DNA from: Thozetella sp. PMI_491
Taxonomy: Eukaryota > Ascomycota > Sordariomycetes > Chaetosphaeriales > Chaetosphaeriaceae
Assembly: GCA_021432635.1 (NCBI GenBank)
Contig: MU270062.1
Location: 124,001 to 188,000 of the forward strand
DNA length: 64,000 nt
Direction: 5' to 3'
Shown here: positions 1 through 9,637 of the stretch, in pieces
Numbering within the stretch: the stretch's first letter is position 1
Layout: each line of letters opens with the position of its first letter
The notes under the pieces: generated by a model
What the model was told of the DNA's origin: nothing
Seen by the model: the letters and a program-made list of their open reading frames with translations, nothing else
The model's database searches: none
Position numbers and translations under genes: made by a program

Positions 1-1579
1 TGGTGTCCACTTACGCGTATACGTCTCCTTGTTGGTTAGCGTGGATGCAGCTATAGGTCTACGAGATCACCATACGGGTGATTTTGGCTAACGTTCGGGA
101 GGAGGCGGCCCCATTGGTGTAGGCGTCGAGACGCCAAGGGCGGAGGCGAGCGGAGCTTCTGGCTATGCCGGGAGGGACTCTGTCCGCAGATACTCCGTAC
201 CCGCTGGCGGCAACTGAGATAGGCTCGGACATGGATGTGAGATCGGCACCCGTCTCACGGGGGAGCCACCGAGCAGGGGAGGCGGAGCCGCTGTGCCGCT
301 GGGGCGGGCGAGTTGGCATGAAGGCATGCGGCTGGGCCAACGGTCAACATTCTCCTCGGACCATCAAATTGGCATTATCGAATGCCGATCCACGCGGCCT
401 CGCTTTCGATCGCATTCCCGGGAGGCCTAATGAGCTCATTAATTCTAACCCGCCCACCCGCCTGACGTCGACACACCAGGCAACGGTCTTTGTACTACTG
501 GCCCCCGCGGTTTGCCAGTCTGCCAGTCTCTATTACACAGCTTACTGGGTTCACACATTCCTCCCTTCTCGGACGCGATGGGCGCGCAGAGTGCTTACCG
601 GGACGGTGGGGCCCCACCAAAGCTTCTAGATCTCCGGAGGGAGGTACTGTGAGGTCCGAGCTGGATTCGTGGTGCCCGAGGCTGGGCTCCTCCTAGAAGT
701 AATTTTTTTTGTCGGTTTCTGCACACGCCAAGCACTGCACAATGTCGTCATTAGCTCCCATAGAGGGTATTATACGACGCCTGGAGTCGTCGGCTTTCTC
801 CATCCTCAGGACTGCGGAATGAAGCGACAGGCCCAATTTGTGCCTCCAAAACTAGTCGGAGGGAGCGCAGAATGGCCAGAGGAGCAGCGCTCGAGGAAGC
901 TAGCCATCGCACGACCGAGTCCAAGACGTGAGGCGATCCCCGAGCTGGTCTAGTCGACGGTTCGAGGAGGCGACCCCTACATAAGGACCCCCGGTCTGGA
1001 TCGACCATCTCGACGCGCCAAGGCAAGGCTACGGTCCCCTTAACCACCCCGCATTCTCGTCCGGCCAATGGCACCCGCTTGTCCGGGAGCTTTCTGATCG
1101 GCCGGCCCACCTCGAATGGCGCTTCTCGTCTTCAGCCTTGCAGAGCTGCGACGTCCCCTGTATCATGAAACCTCCAAGCTCGAGGATCCGCAGCAGCGCT
1201 CATCGCCGAAAGGGGGGCGCTATCGCAATGTTTTCTGGCCCATTCGTGTTTCAAGATCGTCTCCTGCATTCCTCGCACCGGTGGAGGGGCCGCCATCCGG
1301 ACGCTTTAAAATGTTTCCCACTGCCCGCCCGTCGACTTCTTATCGCTCCTTTCGTCGTTGCATCTTTCGGCCCTCGATCCTTGTTCCCTCCCCCAAAGTC
1401 CAAAAACGCTTCCGGTCGTTTTGTATTTGGCCTGTTCAGTTAATTCCTAATCTTCCACCTCCGGCAGGCGCAGAGCGTAGAGCGCAACAGGACGCTCCCA
1501 CTACAGTATTACTCGAAAAAAGAAACCCGATCGCAGTCAAGCCCCACACGGCAGAGTATCTCGCCCCAACTCGCCCAAG
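1..1579. other. gene-free stretch at window start
   Basis: No open frame here shows recognisable protein character or a plausible spliced model. The right part (about 1300-1579) must hold the promoter and leader of the gene that starts at 1580. An AT-rich patch with a TTTAAAA core lies near 1305-1315, and pyrimidine-rich runs, common in fungal promoters, follow it. I see nothing else. Confidence 0.5.
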
Positions 1580-2562
1580 ATGATGTCCAGTCTCACCACC
1601 AAGCTTGCCATGAAGAAGCTCGGCATTCCGAGCAACATGTTCGACTTCTCGTCGCCTGCCGCCGAGGCGCCCAAGCCCCAGAAGCTCGACAAGAACGCGC
1701 CGCCCGGGAGCGTTCCGGGCTTGGACGGCGACGAGCCGGAGGGGAAGAAATGGCCCGCCTGGATGACGGTCAAGTCGCTCCCTCTGACCGTCCAGCCGTG
1801 GCTCGCCCCACCGCCGCCTCCTATCCCCATCGCTGAGGCCCCGAAGGTCGGCGACCTGGCGCCGCTGGACCGCGACCGCCAGCTCACCTTCGGCGGCGGG
1901 AAGAAGGTCATAGTCGTCTTCCTCCGCTGTGTTGGCTGTGCTTGTAAGCCACAACCCCTTTGACCTCAGCTATCCGTTCTCGCGTTCATGTCGCGCCGGG
2001 CTAGTAAGCTCTTAGCTAATATGCTTGCGCAGTTGCCCAGAAGACGTTCATCGCCCTCCGAACCCTCGCCAACAAGCACGCCAACACGCTGACCTGCATC
2101 GCCGTGTCGCATTCGTCGCCGGCCGCAACCCAGAAGTGGCTGGACCTCCTCGGCGGCGCCTGGAACGTGCAAATTGTCATCGACGAGGACCGCGCCGTCT
2201 ACGCCGCCTGGGGCCTCGGCCTGGGCTCTGTGTGGTACGTCTTCAACCCGACCAGCCAGATCGCCGGCTTCAAGGACAAGGGGTGGCTGGGCAACAGCGT
2301 CGCCACGGCCATCCAGCGCACCGGCAGCATCGGCAAGGGTCAGCCCGCGCCGAACCCCAAGGCTGCCCGCACGAACACGATCCCCAACGGAGCCGGCGTC
2401 GTGGGCGGTGAGGAGGGCCCCGCGACCGTCATGGGCAACAAGTGGCAGCAGGCCGGCGCCTGGGCCATCGATGGCAGGGGGACCATTGTATGGGGAGGCA
2501 AGGCGCTGAGGGCAGATGACGTGATGGATATGGATGCCGCTGCCGCTGCTCTCGGTCTGTAG
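1580..2562 (+). CDS. AhpC/TSA-type thioredoxin-fold protein
   Basis: Two exons, 1580-1943 and 2033-2562, give 297 residues. The 89-nt intron starts GTAAGC and ends GCAG, and joining it restores the run RCVGCAFAQKTF. The core holds a beta strand (VIVVFLR), then a CxxC pair (CVGC) at the place where peroxiredoxin-like AhpC/TSA proteins carry their redox cysteines. After it come WNVQIVIDEDRAVYAAWGLG and a C-terminal glycine strand (GTIVWGGKA), both typical of the fungal AhpC/TSA antioxidant family. A role in peroxide or thiol redox chemistry is inferred; no substrate can be read from sequence. There is no signal peptide, so it is probably cytosolic. Residues 25-90 are proline-rich and low in complexity. 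Two ATGs lie in tandem at 1580 and 1583; the first is used here. Confidence 0.85.
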
Positions 2563-3148
2563 ACGACCCCCGCGTTCCCCTGCATCGTCTGATGATGCGA
2601 TGACTTCTGGTGTGATACTTCTGGGCGCTGGTGTTGGGTGGATATGTCTACTTCGGGTTTGGACTTTTTCTTGGCACGGCGTTCTCAGGGTGTCCTAGCG
2701 ACGACGCAAAGCTTTGTTTATCAGCTAGTTTCTTTGGTTAAATACCCAGTCTACTTTTTCGGCTGCCTTGGATCACGCGTGCTACCAGCTCCCGGCGCGC
2801 GAACAGTAATAGTGCAGCCGGCGCCAGCTGTGATAGCTACCCGGAAGCTTTTTGTGAGTACCCATACAGCGGATCTACTTGTATCATCTGGTTGCATGTC
2901 TCTGTAGAGGTTGTGGGTATGACGGTTTGAAATTGTAAGAAACATATAATACAGGTATCTGCATGCCCTGTCATCATCATGCGTTACAGGCACTTGCATG
3001 CTCCTCGTGCCTCTCGTATCATATCATACAACTCCTCGTAGCAATAGCAAGGCTCTTGGGTAGTGTATGGCTCCCCGGATGTTGTCCAGCAGCCCCGGGA
3101 GCCTCCAGCCACCGCAAGAAGAAATCGTAGCCTTCGTAGACAGACGGG
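2563..3148. other. convergent 3' spacer
   Basis: This lies between the 3' ends of the AhpC/TSA-like gene (plus) and the glycine-rich gene (minus). It is more A+T-rich than the flanks and probably holds both polyadenylation regions. No gene is seen. Confidence 0.5.
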
Positions 3149-3898
3149 CTAGATCCCAAACCCAAAGCCGCCGCCCCCAAAGCCACGCCCAATTCCGAAG
3201 CCACCGAGGCCACCTGCCCCGAAGCCGAAACCGCCGCCGCTGGAGCGAGAGCCAAAGACGGTGCTTGCACCGGGCCCGAGCCCCGTGAAGCCAGGGCGGA
3301 GACCACCGGACCCAAAGTCAAAGCCGGCGGGGCCGTACTCGGTCCGCAGACCGTCCGGGCCAAGCCGCGTGCCAAAGCCGCTGTCGCTGGAGTTGCCACC
3401 GCCGAACACGCGTTCGAAGCGCTCTCGCCGGCGTCCGTCTCCGTCGGTTTCCTCCACGTACACCTTGCCGCGGGTTCGCGTGCCGCCACGCTCCCTGTCG
3501 CCTTCGACTCTGATTCCGAAGGGGAGGTTCATGGATATCGAGGGGCCATCATTGGCTCTGGAGCTTTGCTGGCCCTGGTTCCGGGGGCGCTGGTTCCGCG
3601 GTGCTGGCGACGGCCGTCGAGGTCCGGCATCCTCGATGTCGGACTCGTCGTCGTAGTTGTTCCCCCTTCTAGAGTTCTCTCGGCTGCCGAAGTTGTCTCT
3701 GCTGCCCGAGTTCTCTCGGCTTCCTCCTGAGGTGTCCCTGCTCCCCGTCGAGTTATTCCTGTCCCGGTTGTACTGCTGTCGGTACTGCTGCTGCTGCTCC
3801 GGGCGCGGCGGGGGGAAGCCCGATGAGCCGCCCGGCCTGATATCGGTGGAATTAGAATTCATCCGACGAGGACCCTGGCCCCGCTGTGGTGTTGACAT
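3149..3898 (-). CDS. low-complexity glycine-rich protein, unknown function
   Basis: A single exon encodes 249 residues. The N-terminal half is polar and probably disordered, with Q-, N-, R- and S-rich runs and repeated SRENSGSRDN-like units around residues 50-80. A central part (about 125-175) has more order, with NLPFGIRVEGD and KVYVEETDGDGRRRERFERVFG. The last third is glycine/phenylalanine-rich and ends in GFGFG-type repeats. No catalytic family is recognised. The single uninterrupted frame and consistent composition favour a real gene, but low-complexity frames can arise by chance in GC-rich DNA, so confidence is moderate. Glycine/phenylalanine tails occur in condensate-forming and RNA-binding proteins, yet no RNA-binding fold is visible, so no function is assigned. 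Confidence 0.55.
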   Translation of the reverse strand: MSTPQRGQGPRRMNSNSTDIRPGGSSGFPPPRPEQQQQYRQQYNRDRNNSTGSRDTSGGSRENSGSRDNFGSRENSRRGNNYDDESDIEDAGPRRPSPAPRNQRPRNQGQQSSRANDGPSISMNLPFGIRVEGDRERGGTRTRGKVYVEETDGDGRRRERFERVFGGGNSSDSGFGTRLGPDGLRTEYGPAGFDFGSGGLRPGFTGLGPGASTVFGSRSSGGGFGFGAGGLGGFGIGRGFGGGGFGFGI

Positions 3899-4882
3899 TG
3901 TGGATCGGATTGCTTGAGACAGGGGAGGTGTAAAGCGGATTCGCTTGAGGAATCAGTTGGCAGCCTCAATCACAAGGGAGCTCAAATATGTCTTCTTTTC
4001 CATTACATTCTTTTGTTCTTCCTTTCGTAAAAGAAAGATGAGGTAGCATATAAAGGAAAATTTCCATAGCTATGGTTGCGTCAGCGCCACTGACAGGTTG
4101 GGGTGCATGGGCTCATGTTTCATCAACGGATCCTCATCCGATGCCAGCACCACAATCGTTCGATGGGCAATGGGCTCAGATCTCAGGTCAGTTTCAGCCC
4201 CAGTGAACGCCCTAACAACTGCTGCCCACGCCTCCTACCAGAATGGCATTTGCGCTGCAACGAGCGCTGTGGTCGCTGGCATTTCGCGCTGCGGACGAAT
4301 CTAGCCCTTCGGCTAGAGTCTCCTGAGCCTCCTTCCACGCGGGCGGTGCATAAGCGAGCTCATCGTGGTGGCTTTTGGTCATATACTCGTTCGAGGAAAT
4401 AGTGAAAGCCAGTACCGGGGAACCATGTTTTATCCAAGAACCATGTAGCTGGAGCGTGCCGAGTGATCCTCGGGAGGGTTTGAGGCCCCGTGGAGCCAGA
4501 TTACTTGGTACATACCTTACTCTTACCCAGCAGCTTGCACCGACCCGTAAACGGATAGCTGAAGCTACGATTGAACAATGTCACATCGATTACAGGTATG
4601 AGAGCAAGGGTTTCTTATGACTTTATCGTCTTTCTCAGATAGCAAGGGTATGCAAGATAAATTGCCTAGCTCCTCGGCCTTAGCGAGAAGGACCCTATGC
4701 TAGATCGGCTATGCCCTCCGCTGTGTTGGCTCGAGGCCAACAGGTAAAACATGCCGGTTTCTGTATGTTATGGTAGAGTCCAAAAATGAGAATGCTCCGC
4801 ATATCATTGCAGGATCCAAAAAATGAGGTGAAGACGTGATCCATCCGTGGTTTGCTTGCCGCGCGTCCAACCAACTGGCAAT
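3899..4882. other. gene-free spacer
   Basis: Upstream region of the glycine-rich gene and downstream region of the Cys/Lys-rich gene. Open frames here are short and have no coding character I recognise. No repeats or RNA genes are seen. Confidence 0.45.
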
Positions 4883-5302
4883 TTACATGCCATCGTCTCC
4901 TTGGTTGTCTTCGGGATCTTGGTAGTCCTCGGGATTCTTCCCCTTCTTATTCCTATCTTCTTTTTTCTTCTTATCCTCCTTCTTCCTCTTTTCCTCTTTC
5001 TCTCTCTTCTTCTTCTTTTCCTCCTCCTTCTTCTTGTCCTCCTCCTTCTTCTTATCTTCCTTCTTCCCCTTCTTGCTCTTCCCATCTTTGCTGCCTTTCT
5101 TAGAGCCCTCTTTAGAGCCCTCCTCGCCATAGTACTCCGGGTTCCTGGTCTCAGGACAGTTGAAGCATTCGCCTTCCTCCGGCCGTGAACTGTCAACTAG
5201 CCAGTGACCACAATTGGCGACGCAGCGCCGCCGGTTTTCGTGACCTAACCATTTTGTGCCGCAGCCGATGCACGTGTAGGATATCTCGGAGTACATGCAC
5301 AT
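4883..5302 (-). CDS. small Cys-pair protein with lysine-rich tail
   Basis: A single exon encodes 139 residues if translation starts at the ATG at 5302. The frame stays open upstream to 5488, but that part runs through an A-rich tract and reads as non-coding, so the inner start is preferred. The first 60 residues carry paired cysteines: CIGC (11-14), CVANC (27-31) followed by GHW, and a third pair CFNC, which suggests a small zinc-binding module. The remaining half is almost entirely K, E and D, with repeated KKEEDKKKEE-like runs, and is probably a highly charged coil. No family is recognised. Short fungal proteins with an N-terminal Cys-pair module and a charged tail are common and mostly uncharacterised. 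It shares orientation with the tandem paralogues upstream but shows no similarity to them. Confidence 0.6.
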   Translation of the reverse strand: MCMYSEISYTCIGCGTKWLGHENRRRCVANCGHWLVDSSRPEEGECFNCPETRNPEYYGEEGSKEGSKKGSKDGKSKKGKKEDKKKEEDKKKEEEKKKKREKEEKRKKEDKKKKEDRNKKGKNPEDYQDPEDNQGDDGM

Positions 5303-5714
5303 GGTTGTCCCTTTCCAAGTTATCGCCGTATGACTCTTGAGCAAGTGCGTTCGGGGAAGTTTTGTGATCCTGGGTCTGGATGAAAAAAAAAAAGCGATGG
5401 ATGATGTTGAGAGAAGGGCAATTGTTGCTCTGAGCTTTGGGCAAGATGTCGATAGGAGACAGAAAGACAACCTAATTGCTACGGGCACTGCTCAATTTAT
5501 ACTTTTCTACCCATAGCTTCCACGGCGTTTATTAAATAAGTGGCAGCTATCGTAGGCTGCCTCTGTGACTAGGCATGCAAATGACAGGAGTTGAGCTGAT
5601 CAACTAATCTTGACGGCTGGTCGATGCCCTTCGTATAGCTATGATACACCACCCCCCCTTGTTCCCAATATCTCTATAAATATTTTTGTCATCTCTCCTC
5701 GCATATTGGAGTGC
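5303..5714. other. promoter-sized spacer
   Basis: Holds the upstream region of the Cys/Lys-rich gene, with an A12 run near 5382-5393 and an AT-rich patch at about 5520-5545, and the 3' side of paralogue A. No gene is seen. Confidence 0.4.
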
Positions 5715-6485
5715 TCAGTTGGTGTCAAGGCAATGCTGCTCCATCGGAGTGGTAGCGAGTCGCGGACTTGCGTCCTGGGAAGGCACCTTATGGTCAGAAA
5801 ACCGGAACCGCAGGTATTGGTTACACGTGTTCCTATGAAAGACGGCAAGCACGTCCCTCAGGCGTCTGTCGGGGTGCGTATCCAGATGATCCGCCACTAG
5901 CCAGCCGACGCCCAAGCCGTTGGGGGTTCCAAGCAGCGCCACAGCCTGTTCTTCCTGTGGGAATCGGAAGAGGCGTGAAACGGAGCTGCCGACTGCCTTC
6001 TCGACCACTTCATACGTATCGTCGTTTGCAATCGCACACCGCCAGACCTGGGTCACCGAGAACCCGAAGTGCTGAGCCATGGCCCAGACCACGTCGCTCC
6101 AGAACGGGGGTCGTCCTGTGGCGGCCGGCTCCTTTTGATTGTTGATTGCGAACACCGTGCCGTCGTCGTAAAAGAGATTGGTATAGTGGATCATTGTCCC
6201 CCCCGGACATCCAACATAGACAGCGCGGCGGTTGGCAGTGTACCACTCCGGGGCGTGGTCCAGGTGGTCGGCGATGTCCTCCAGGATCTTCTCGAGATTC
6301 CATCCTATCAGCCCTTCCGTGGACTCATGAATCACCCAGCCATGGAGGACTAGACGGTCTCGGGTGACGATCTTGCGTGGGTTGGACGGTGGGTGGGAGG
6401 CAATCTCTTCGATCTTCGCTAGCATGGTACTGCCCTTGGCTAGCGCTGTCTCGACGATCGCTTTCTGATGAGACGATGGCTCCAT
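5715..6485 (-). CDS. tandem paralogue A, unknown family
   Basis: A single exon encodes 256 residues of a soluble protein with no signal peptide or membrane segment. It aligns with the next gene (7087-7865) over most of its length. Shared landmarks in order are NLFYDDGTVFAI (NLFYDSGVMMAI in the other copy), a WSD motif, a VWRC/IWRC strand, LLGTPNGLGVGWLVADH (LLGTPNGVGVGALVAAH), and a closing RRLRDVLAV (RRVTAI-type) segment. The GTPNGxGVG loop is the best conserved part and could be a glycine-rich binding turn, but it does not match a nucleotide-binding motif I know. The final 40 residues have no counterpart in the partner. No family is recognised. Divergence between the copies is high, so the duplication is not recent. 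Confidence 0.7.
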   Translation of the reverse strand: MEPSSHQKAIVETALAKGSTMLAKIEEIASHPPSNPRKIVTRDRLVLHGWVIHESTEGLIGWNLEKILEDIADHLDHAPEWYTANRRAVYVGCPGGTMIHYTNLFYDDGTVFAINNQKEPAATGRPPFWSDVVWAMAQHFGFSVTQVWRCAIANDDTYEVVEKAVGSSVSRLFRFPQEEQAVALLGTPNGLGVGWLVADHLDTHPDRRLRDVLAVFHRNTCNQYLRFRFSDHKVPSQDASPRLATTPMEQHCLDTN

Positions 6486-7086
6486 TTCGAATCTGGATAC
6501 GGGATCAGAATCTTGTTTGTAGTTAGATGCTGATGGCTGGACAAACTGGTCTAGTCGAGATCTCGGGAGGCGTCAGTGATTCACCGGCGGAATCTCTCAT
6601 GTTATATTTCAGTAGGCATGCAGTCTTGAGAACCTCTATTCATCTCGATAAGGGCATTCCTATTCATAAGAGCTCAGTTTATAAAGACATCTCTATATTC
6701 AAATTGTTTCTTCTCTCTATTCTCAATTGTCTTCGAACTGATCTATTGTCTTCCGAGTAGACGCAATTAAGCTTTCAAATGTCCGTGGCTCCAAACCGTC
6801 TTCACCAATAAGGAGTATGAAATTATCTAACAAGTCTGTAATTGGATTTTTTTTTTGCGTAACTACTGGATTATCCTAATGTTGATTTTGGAGTTCGGTG
6901 TGTCTCCAGAATGGATTGTCTGAGCACAAGGCAAGCACCAGGAGAACACAAAGCTTTTGGCTGCGGTACTTGGACAGCCCCTTTCATTCAACTATCTCTA
7001 GGCTATATGCCTTTCTTTTGTCCACCACACTATGCCTCTTGTCCGCCGACGTCGAAGCGAAGATAGTAGCATCTCCGTGGCTTCTG
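6486..7086. other. AT-rich spacer between tandem paralogues
   Basis: This 600-base spacer is visibly richer in A+T than the genes beside it, for example about 6600-6860 with several T-runs. No gene is seen. It must contain the promoter of paralogue A and the terminator of paralogue B. Confidence 0.45.
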
Positions 7087-7865
7087 CTAGTCGCCCGCGG
7101 CGGTATGCGTCTCATCATCGCTCCTCCTCTTGCCATCCGGCCGCCGCGTTGCGATGGCGGTAACACGCCGTAGCATGGGGCCATGGAAGAGCTGTGAGTG
7201 CGCAGCCACGAGTGCGCCCACCCCCACGCCGTTCGGGGTCCCTAGCAAGACCACGCCGTTGTCGTCCTCAGGCAATTCAAACACCCTGACCTCGTTATCG
7301 GCATCGTCGTCGGATAACAGCCGCTTCATAACTTGGACGGTATCTGTGTTCTTGATGTTGCAGCGCCAGATGGTGTGGATGCCACTAACGTCCAACTCTT
7401 GCGCTATTGCTCCCCTGTATTCCAACTTAGCACAAGGGGCACCAACAAAGAACTTAGGTGTGTGACTCACATTATATCGCTCCAATACGGACCCTGGCCG
7501 CGCAGATCATCCGCCTTGTAGTTCTCTATGGCCATCATGACGCCGGAGTCATAGAAGAGGTTGTAGAAGCAAATCTTGGCGAGTCTCCCAGATTCGTGGC
7601 CATAAGTGGCGAAGGAATACTTGGCGTTGTTGTGCCAGTGCTCCTCGGTCTCCCCGAGCCAAGGCAGCATGTCGATGATGTCGTCGTCAACGTCATAAAT
7701 GGGTATGTTGTTAAACCTCCAGCCCTCCTCGCAAAGCTGGTTACAAGACTTGTGCGTCTTCTCTACCTTTTCGGTTTCTTTATTCTCTCTCCCTTTGGTG
7801 GCAAGCTGGCCCATGATCTCGATAGTATTTCGACCCTTCGCGAGAAGCTCCTCATTGGTCGACAT
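7087..7865 (-). CDS. tandem paralogue B, unknown family
   Basis: Two exons on the minus strand, 7865-7471 and 7414-7087, give 240 residues. The 56-nt intron starts GTGAGT and ends TACAG. Joining it yields YWSDIMGAIAQELD, which lines up with FWSDVVWAMAQHFG of paralogue A and so supports the splice. Without splicing a stop follows at once. The shared landmarks are those given for paralogue A. The N-terminal 70 residues differ strongly and are rich in charged residues and Cys. Paralogue A has no intron at this position, so one copy gained or lost it after duplication. No signal peptide or membrane segment is seen. Function is unknown. Confidence 0.75.
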
Positions 7866-8647
7866 TTTGCCCCCAGTACCTGACTAGATGGGCTTTGATC
7901 GAGTCGAGGTCCCAGTCCAAGTGATAGCATCCGGTTTGAGAAGACTTTGTTGTTATTGAAGTTGCTGGACCTGGGCCTCCTAAATTTGTGTTGATAGGCT
8001 GCGACCGAATCTGAACGTGACGAGGGGTATCGGGGGTGACAGTGTCGTGGGGCCTGCCATTGTTTTCACACAGATTATACTAGAAACTGATTCCGACACC
8101 TCCGATTCTTTCACATCGCAAGATCGATTCCATTTGTTTCATTTTGGAACTGTGACTATGGCATCGTTCTAGAACCTCGATTCAGGGGCTTTGTTTACTT
8201 CTGTACCCTGTGTGCACGGACCAAGGGATATTCTCCCACGCTGGGATAGCACTGGTATACCTGGGTTGTTTCCTTCCCTTTGCTCTTGCCTTTTCCATCT
8301 CCGCCTAGATAGTGAAAATCAACTGTTAGAGCATTGTACATTGGCGCCACTCACACGTGATCCTGTGCCTGAAAGTTGCGCTTCAAAGAGTTTCTCAGGA
8401 TCTTGATCAGGTGAGTATAGGAGAACTAATTAGCGAAAGCCAAATGTGAAAACTAAAAGATTGACTTGAGAGTGGAAGCCTGAAATTGCAGCCTAGGTAT
8501 GCTCCCTCGTCCCTACCCAGACAACAACAGCATCCTCAAGCAAATGGCGGTATACTTTTGAAAAAAAAAAAAAAAAAAAAACCCCCCCCCAGCAATACAT
8601 CGATCCCGGTACGACACTGTACGTCCCACCCAGCATCTCTCGCTAAT
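7866..8647. other. spacer with A21-C9 tract
   Basis: No gene is seen. The right end contains a pure run of 21 A (8561-8581) directly followed by nine C (8582-8590), about 60 bases beyond the stop of the toroid gene. Confidence 0.5.
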
Positions 8648-9637
8648 CTAGGGTTGCGCCGCCGAGTCCCACCACTTCAGCACGCGTAGCGCCCGAAGCG
8701 TAACCCACGGGGAGGGCTCTCCTGGGCCTTCGCTCATCTCAAACCAGGCGCGCCCACGGGGGATGCGGTCCACGTTCCACTTTCCATCCTCCCGTCGTTT
8801 CGATCGGACGTGATCGATAGCGTCCGCGAGCCTCGGGTCCGGAAGTCCGCCGGTCAAGGCTGCGGCAGCGTGGAAGTAGTTTAAGGCGCGCAGCACGTCA
8901 TATTGCCAGCGGTTGGGGTGCGCGAACAGAAGGAAGTCGTCATCGGCCGGCTCCCCGGTCCGCAGGCGACGGTAGAGGTGACGCACGAGGAGATACTCCT
9001 CACCGGCCTTGCGGGCTGCAATGGTTTCGGGTGTGCCGCCAGTCGCACGCTCGAACTCCAGCAGCCCTTCGAGCACGTTGATCGTGGTGGCGAACGAGGA
9101 GCGGATGGATCCGTTGGCGCGCTCGCAGTTCCAGCCGCCGTCCTCGAGGCGTTCGCCCAGCAGCCGGCGCACGATGGGCGTGACGTCGACGCCGCCAAAG
9201 TACGAGGCGTCGGCGACAGTCCGGCCGTTGATGCACTCCTCAGTCTCGCCTTCCCAGAACAGCTGGTCACCCGCGTCCCAGCGCGAGTTCTTGCCCACCA
9301 GGACCACGGTGCGCTTCGCTCTTTCCGATGCAGGGTCAAGCCCCATCTCGTGCAGTAGGGTCAGGCAGTGGCTGGTGGTGGTCCATGGCTGGCCGACCGT
9401 CTTGATCTCGGCGAAGTCGAAGCCGCGCGGGAAGAAGCTGCCGCCGTCCCACTGACCGTCCTCGTCCTGATGGGCGAGCAGGGCGGCGCCCCACCCCTCC
9501 GTCTCGACTTTGCGGCGCTCAGCCGCCCATTCCGGCTCAGGTGCGCCGACGAGGTCCCGCATCGCCTGCCATTTGATGGCGGGGTCGCAGGTTAGCAGCC
9601 AAGCAATGGTGGCGTCGCTGTCCGCACTGGGCGCCAT
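8648..9637 (-). CDS. bacterial-type alpha/alpha-toroid (prenyltransferase/squalene-cyclase-like) protein
   Basis: A single intronless exon encodes 329 residues. The sequence has the alternating helix pattern of the terpenoid cyclase/protein prenyltransferase alpha/alpha toroid, with repeated DG(Q/G/K)W signatures: QDEDGQWDGG near residue 60, LEDGGWNCE near 170 and REDGKWNVDR near 295. Other landmarks are DATIAWLL at the N terminus, TVADASYFG, SIRSSFATTINVLEGLLEFERATGG and an LRALRVLKWW end. From memory, this order and wording match a family of actinobacterial and other bacterial proteins of unknown activity, more closely than any eukaryotic squalene cyclase. The DxDD acid motif of true squalene-hopene cyclases is not seen, so catalysis is unproven. 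Absence of introns, very GC-rich codons and bacterial wording suggest horizontal acquisition. Confidence 0.85.
   Translation of the reverse strand: MAPSADSDATIAWLLTCDPAIKWQAMRDLVGAPEPEWAAERRKVETEGWGAALLAHQDEDGQWDGGSFFPRGFDFAEIKTVGQPWTTTSHCLTLLHEMGLDPASERAKRTVVLVGKNSRWDAGDQLFWEGETEECINGRTVADASYFGGVDVTPIVRRLLGERLEDGGWNCERANGSIRSSFATTINVLEGLLEFERATGGTPETIAARKAGEEYLLVRHLYRRLRTGEPADDDFLLFAHPNRWQYDVLRALNYFHAAAALTGGLPDPRLADAIDHVRSKRREDGKWNVDRIPRGRAWFEMSEGPGEPSPWVTLRALRVLKWWDSAAQP

Noticed and set aside
4847-5188. Plus-strand frame rich in leucine, resembling membrane helices
   Set aside because: It is the antisense image of the Lys/Glu-rich tail of the gene at 4883-5302.
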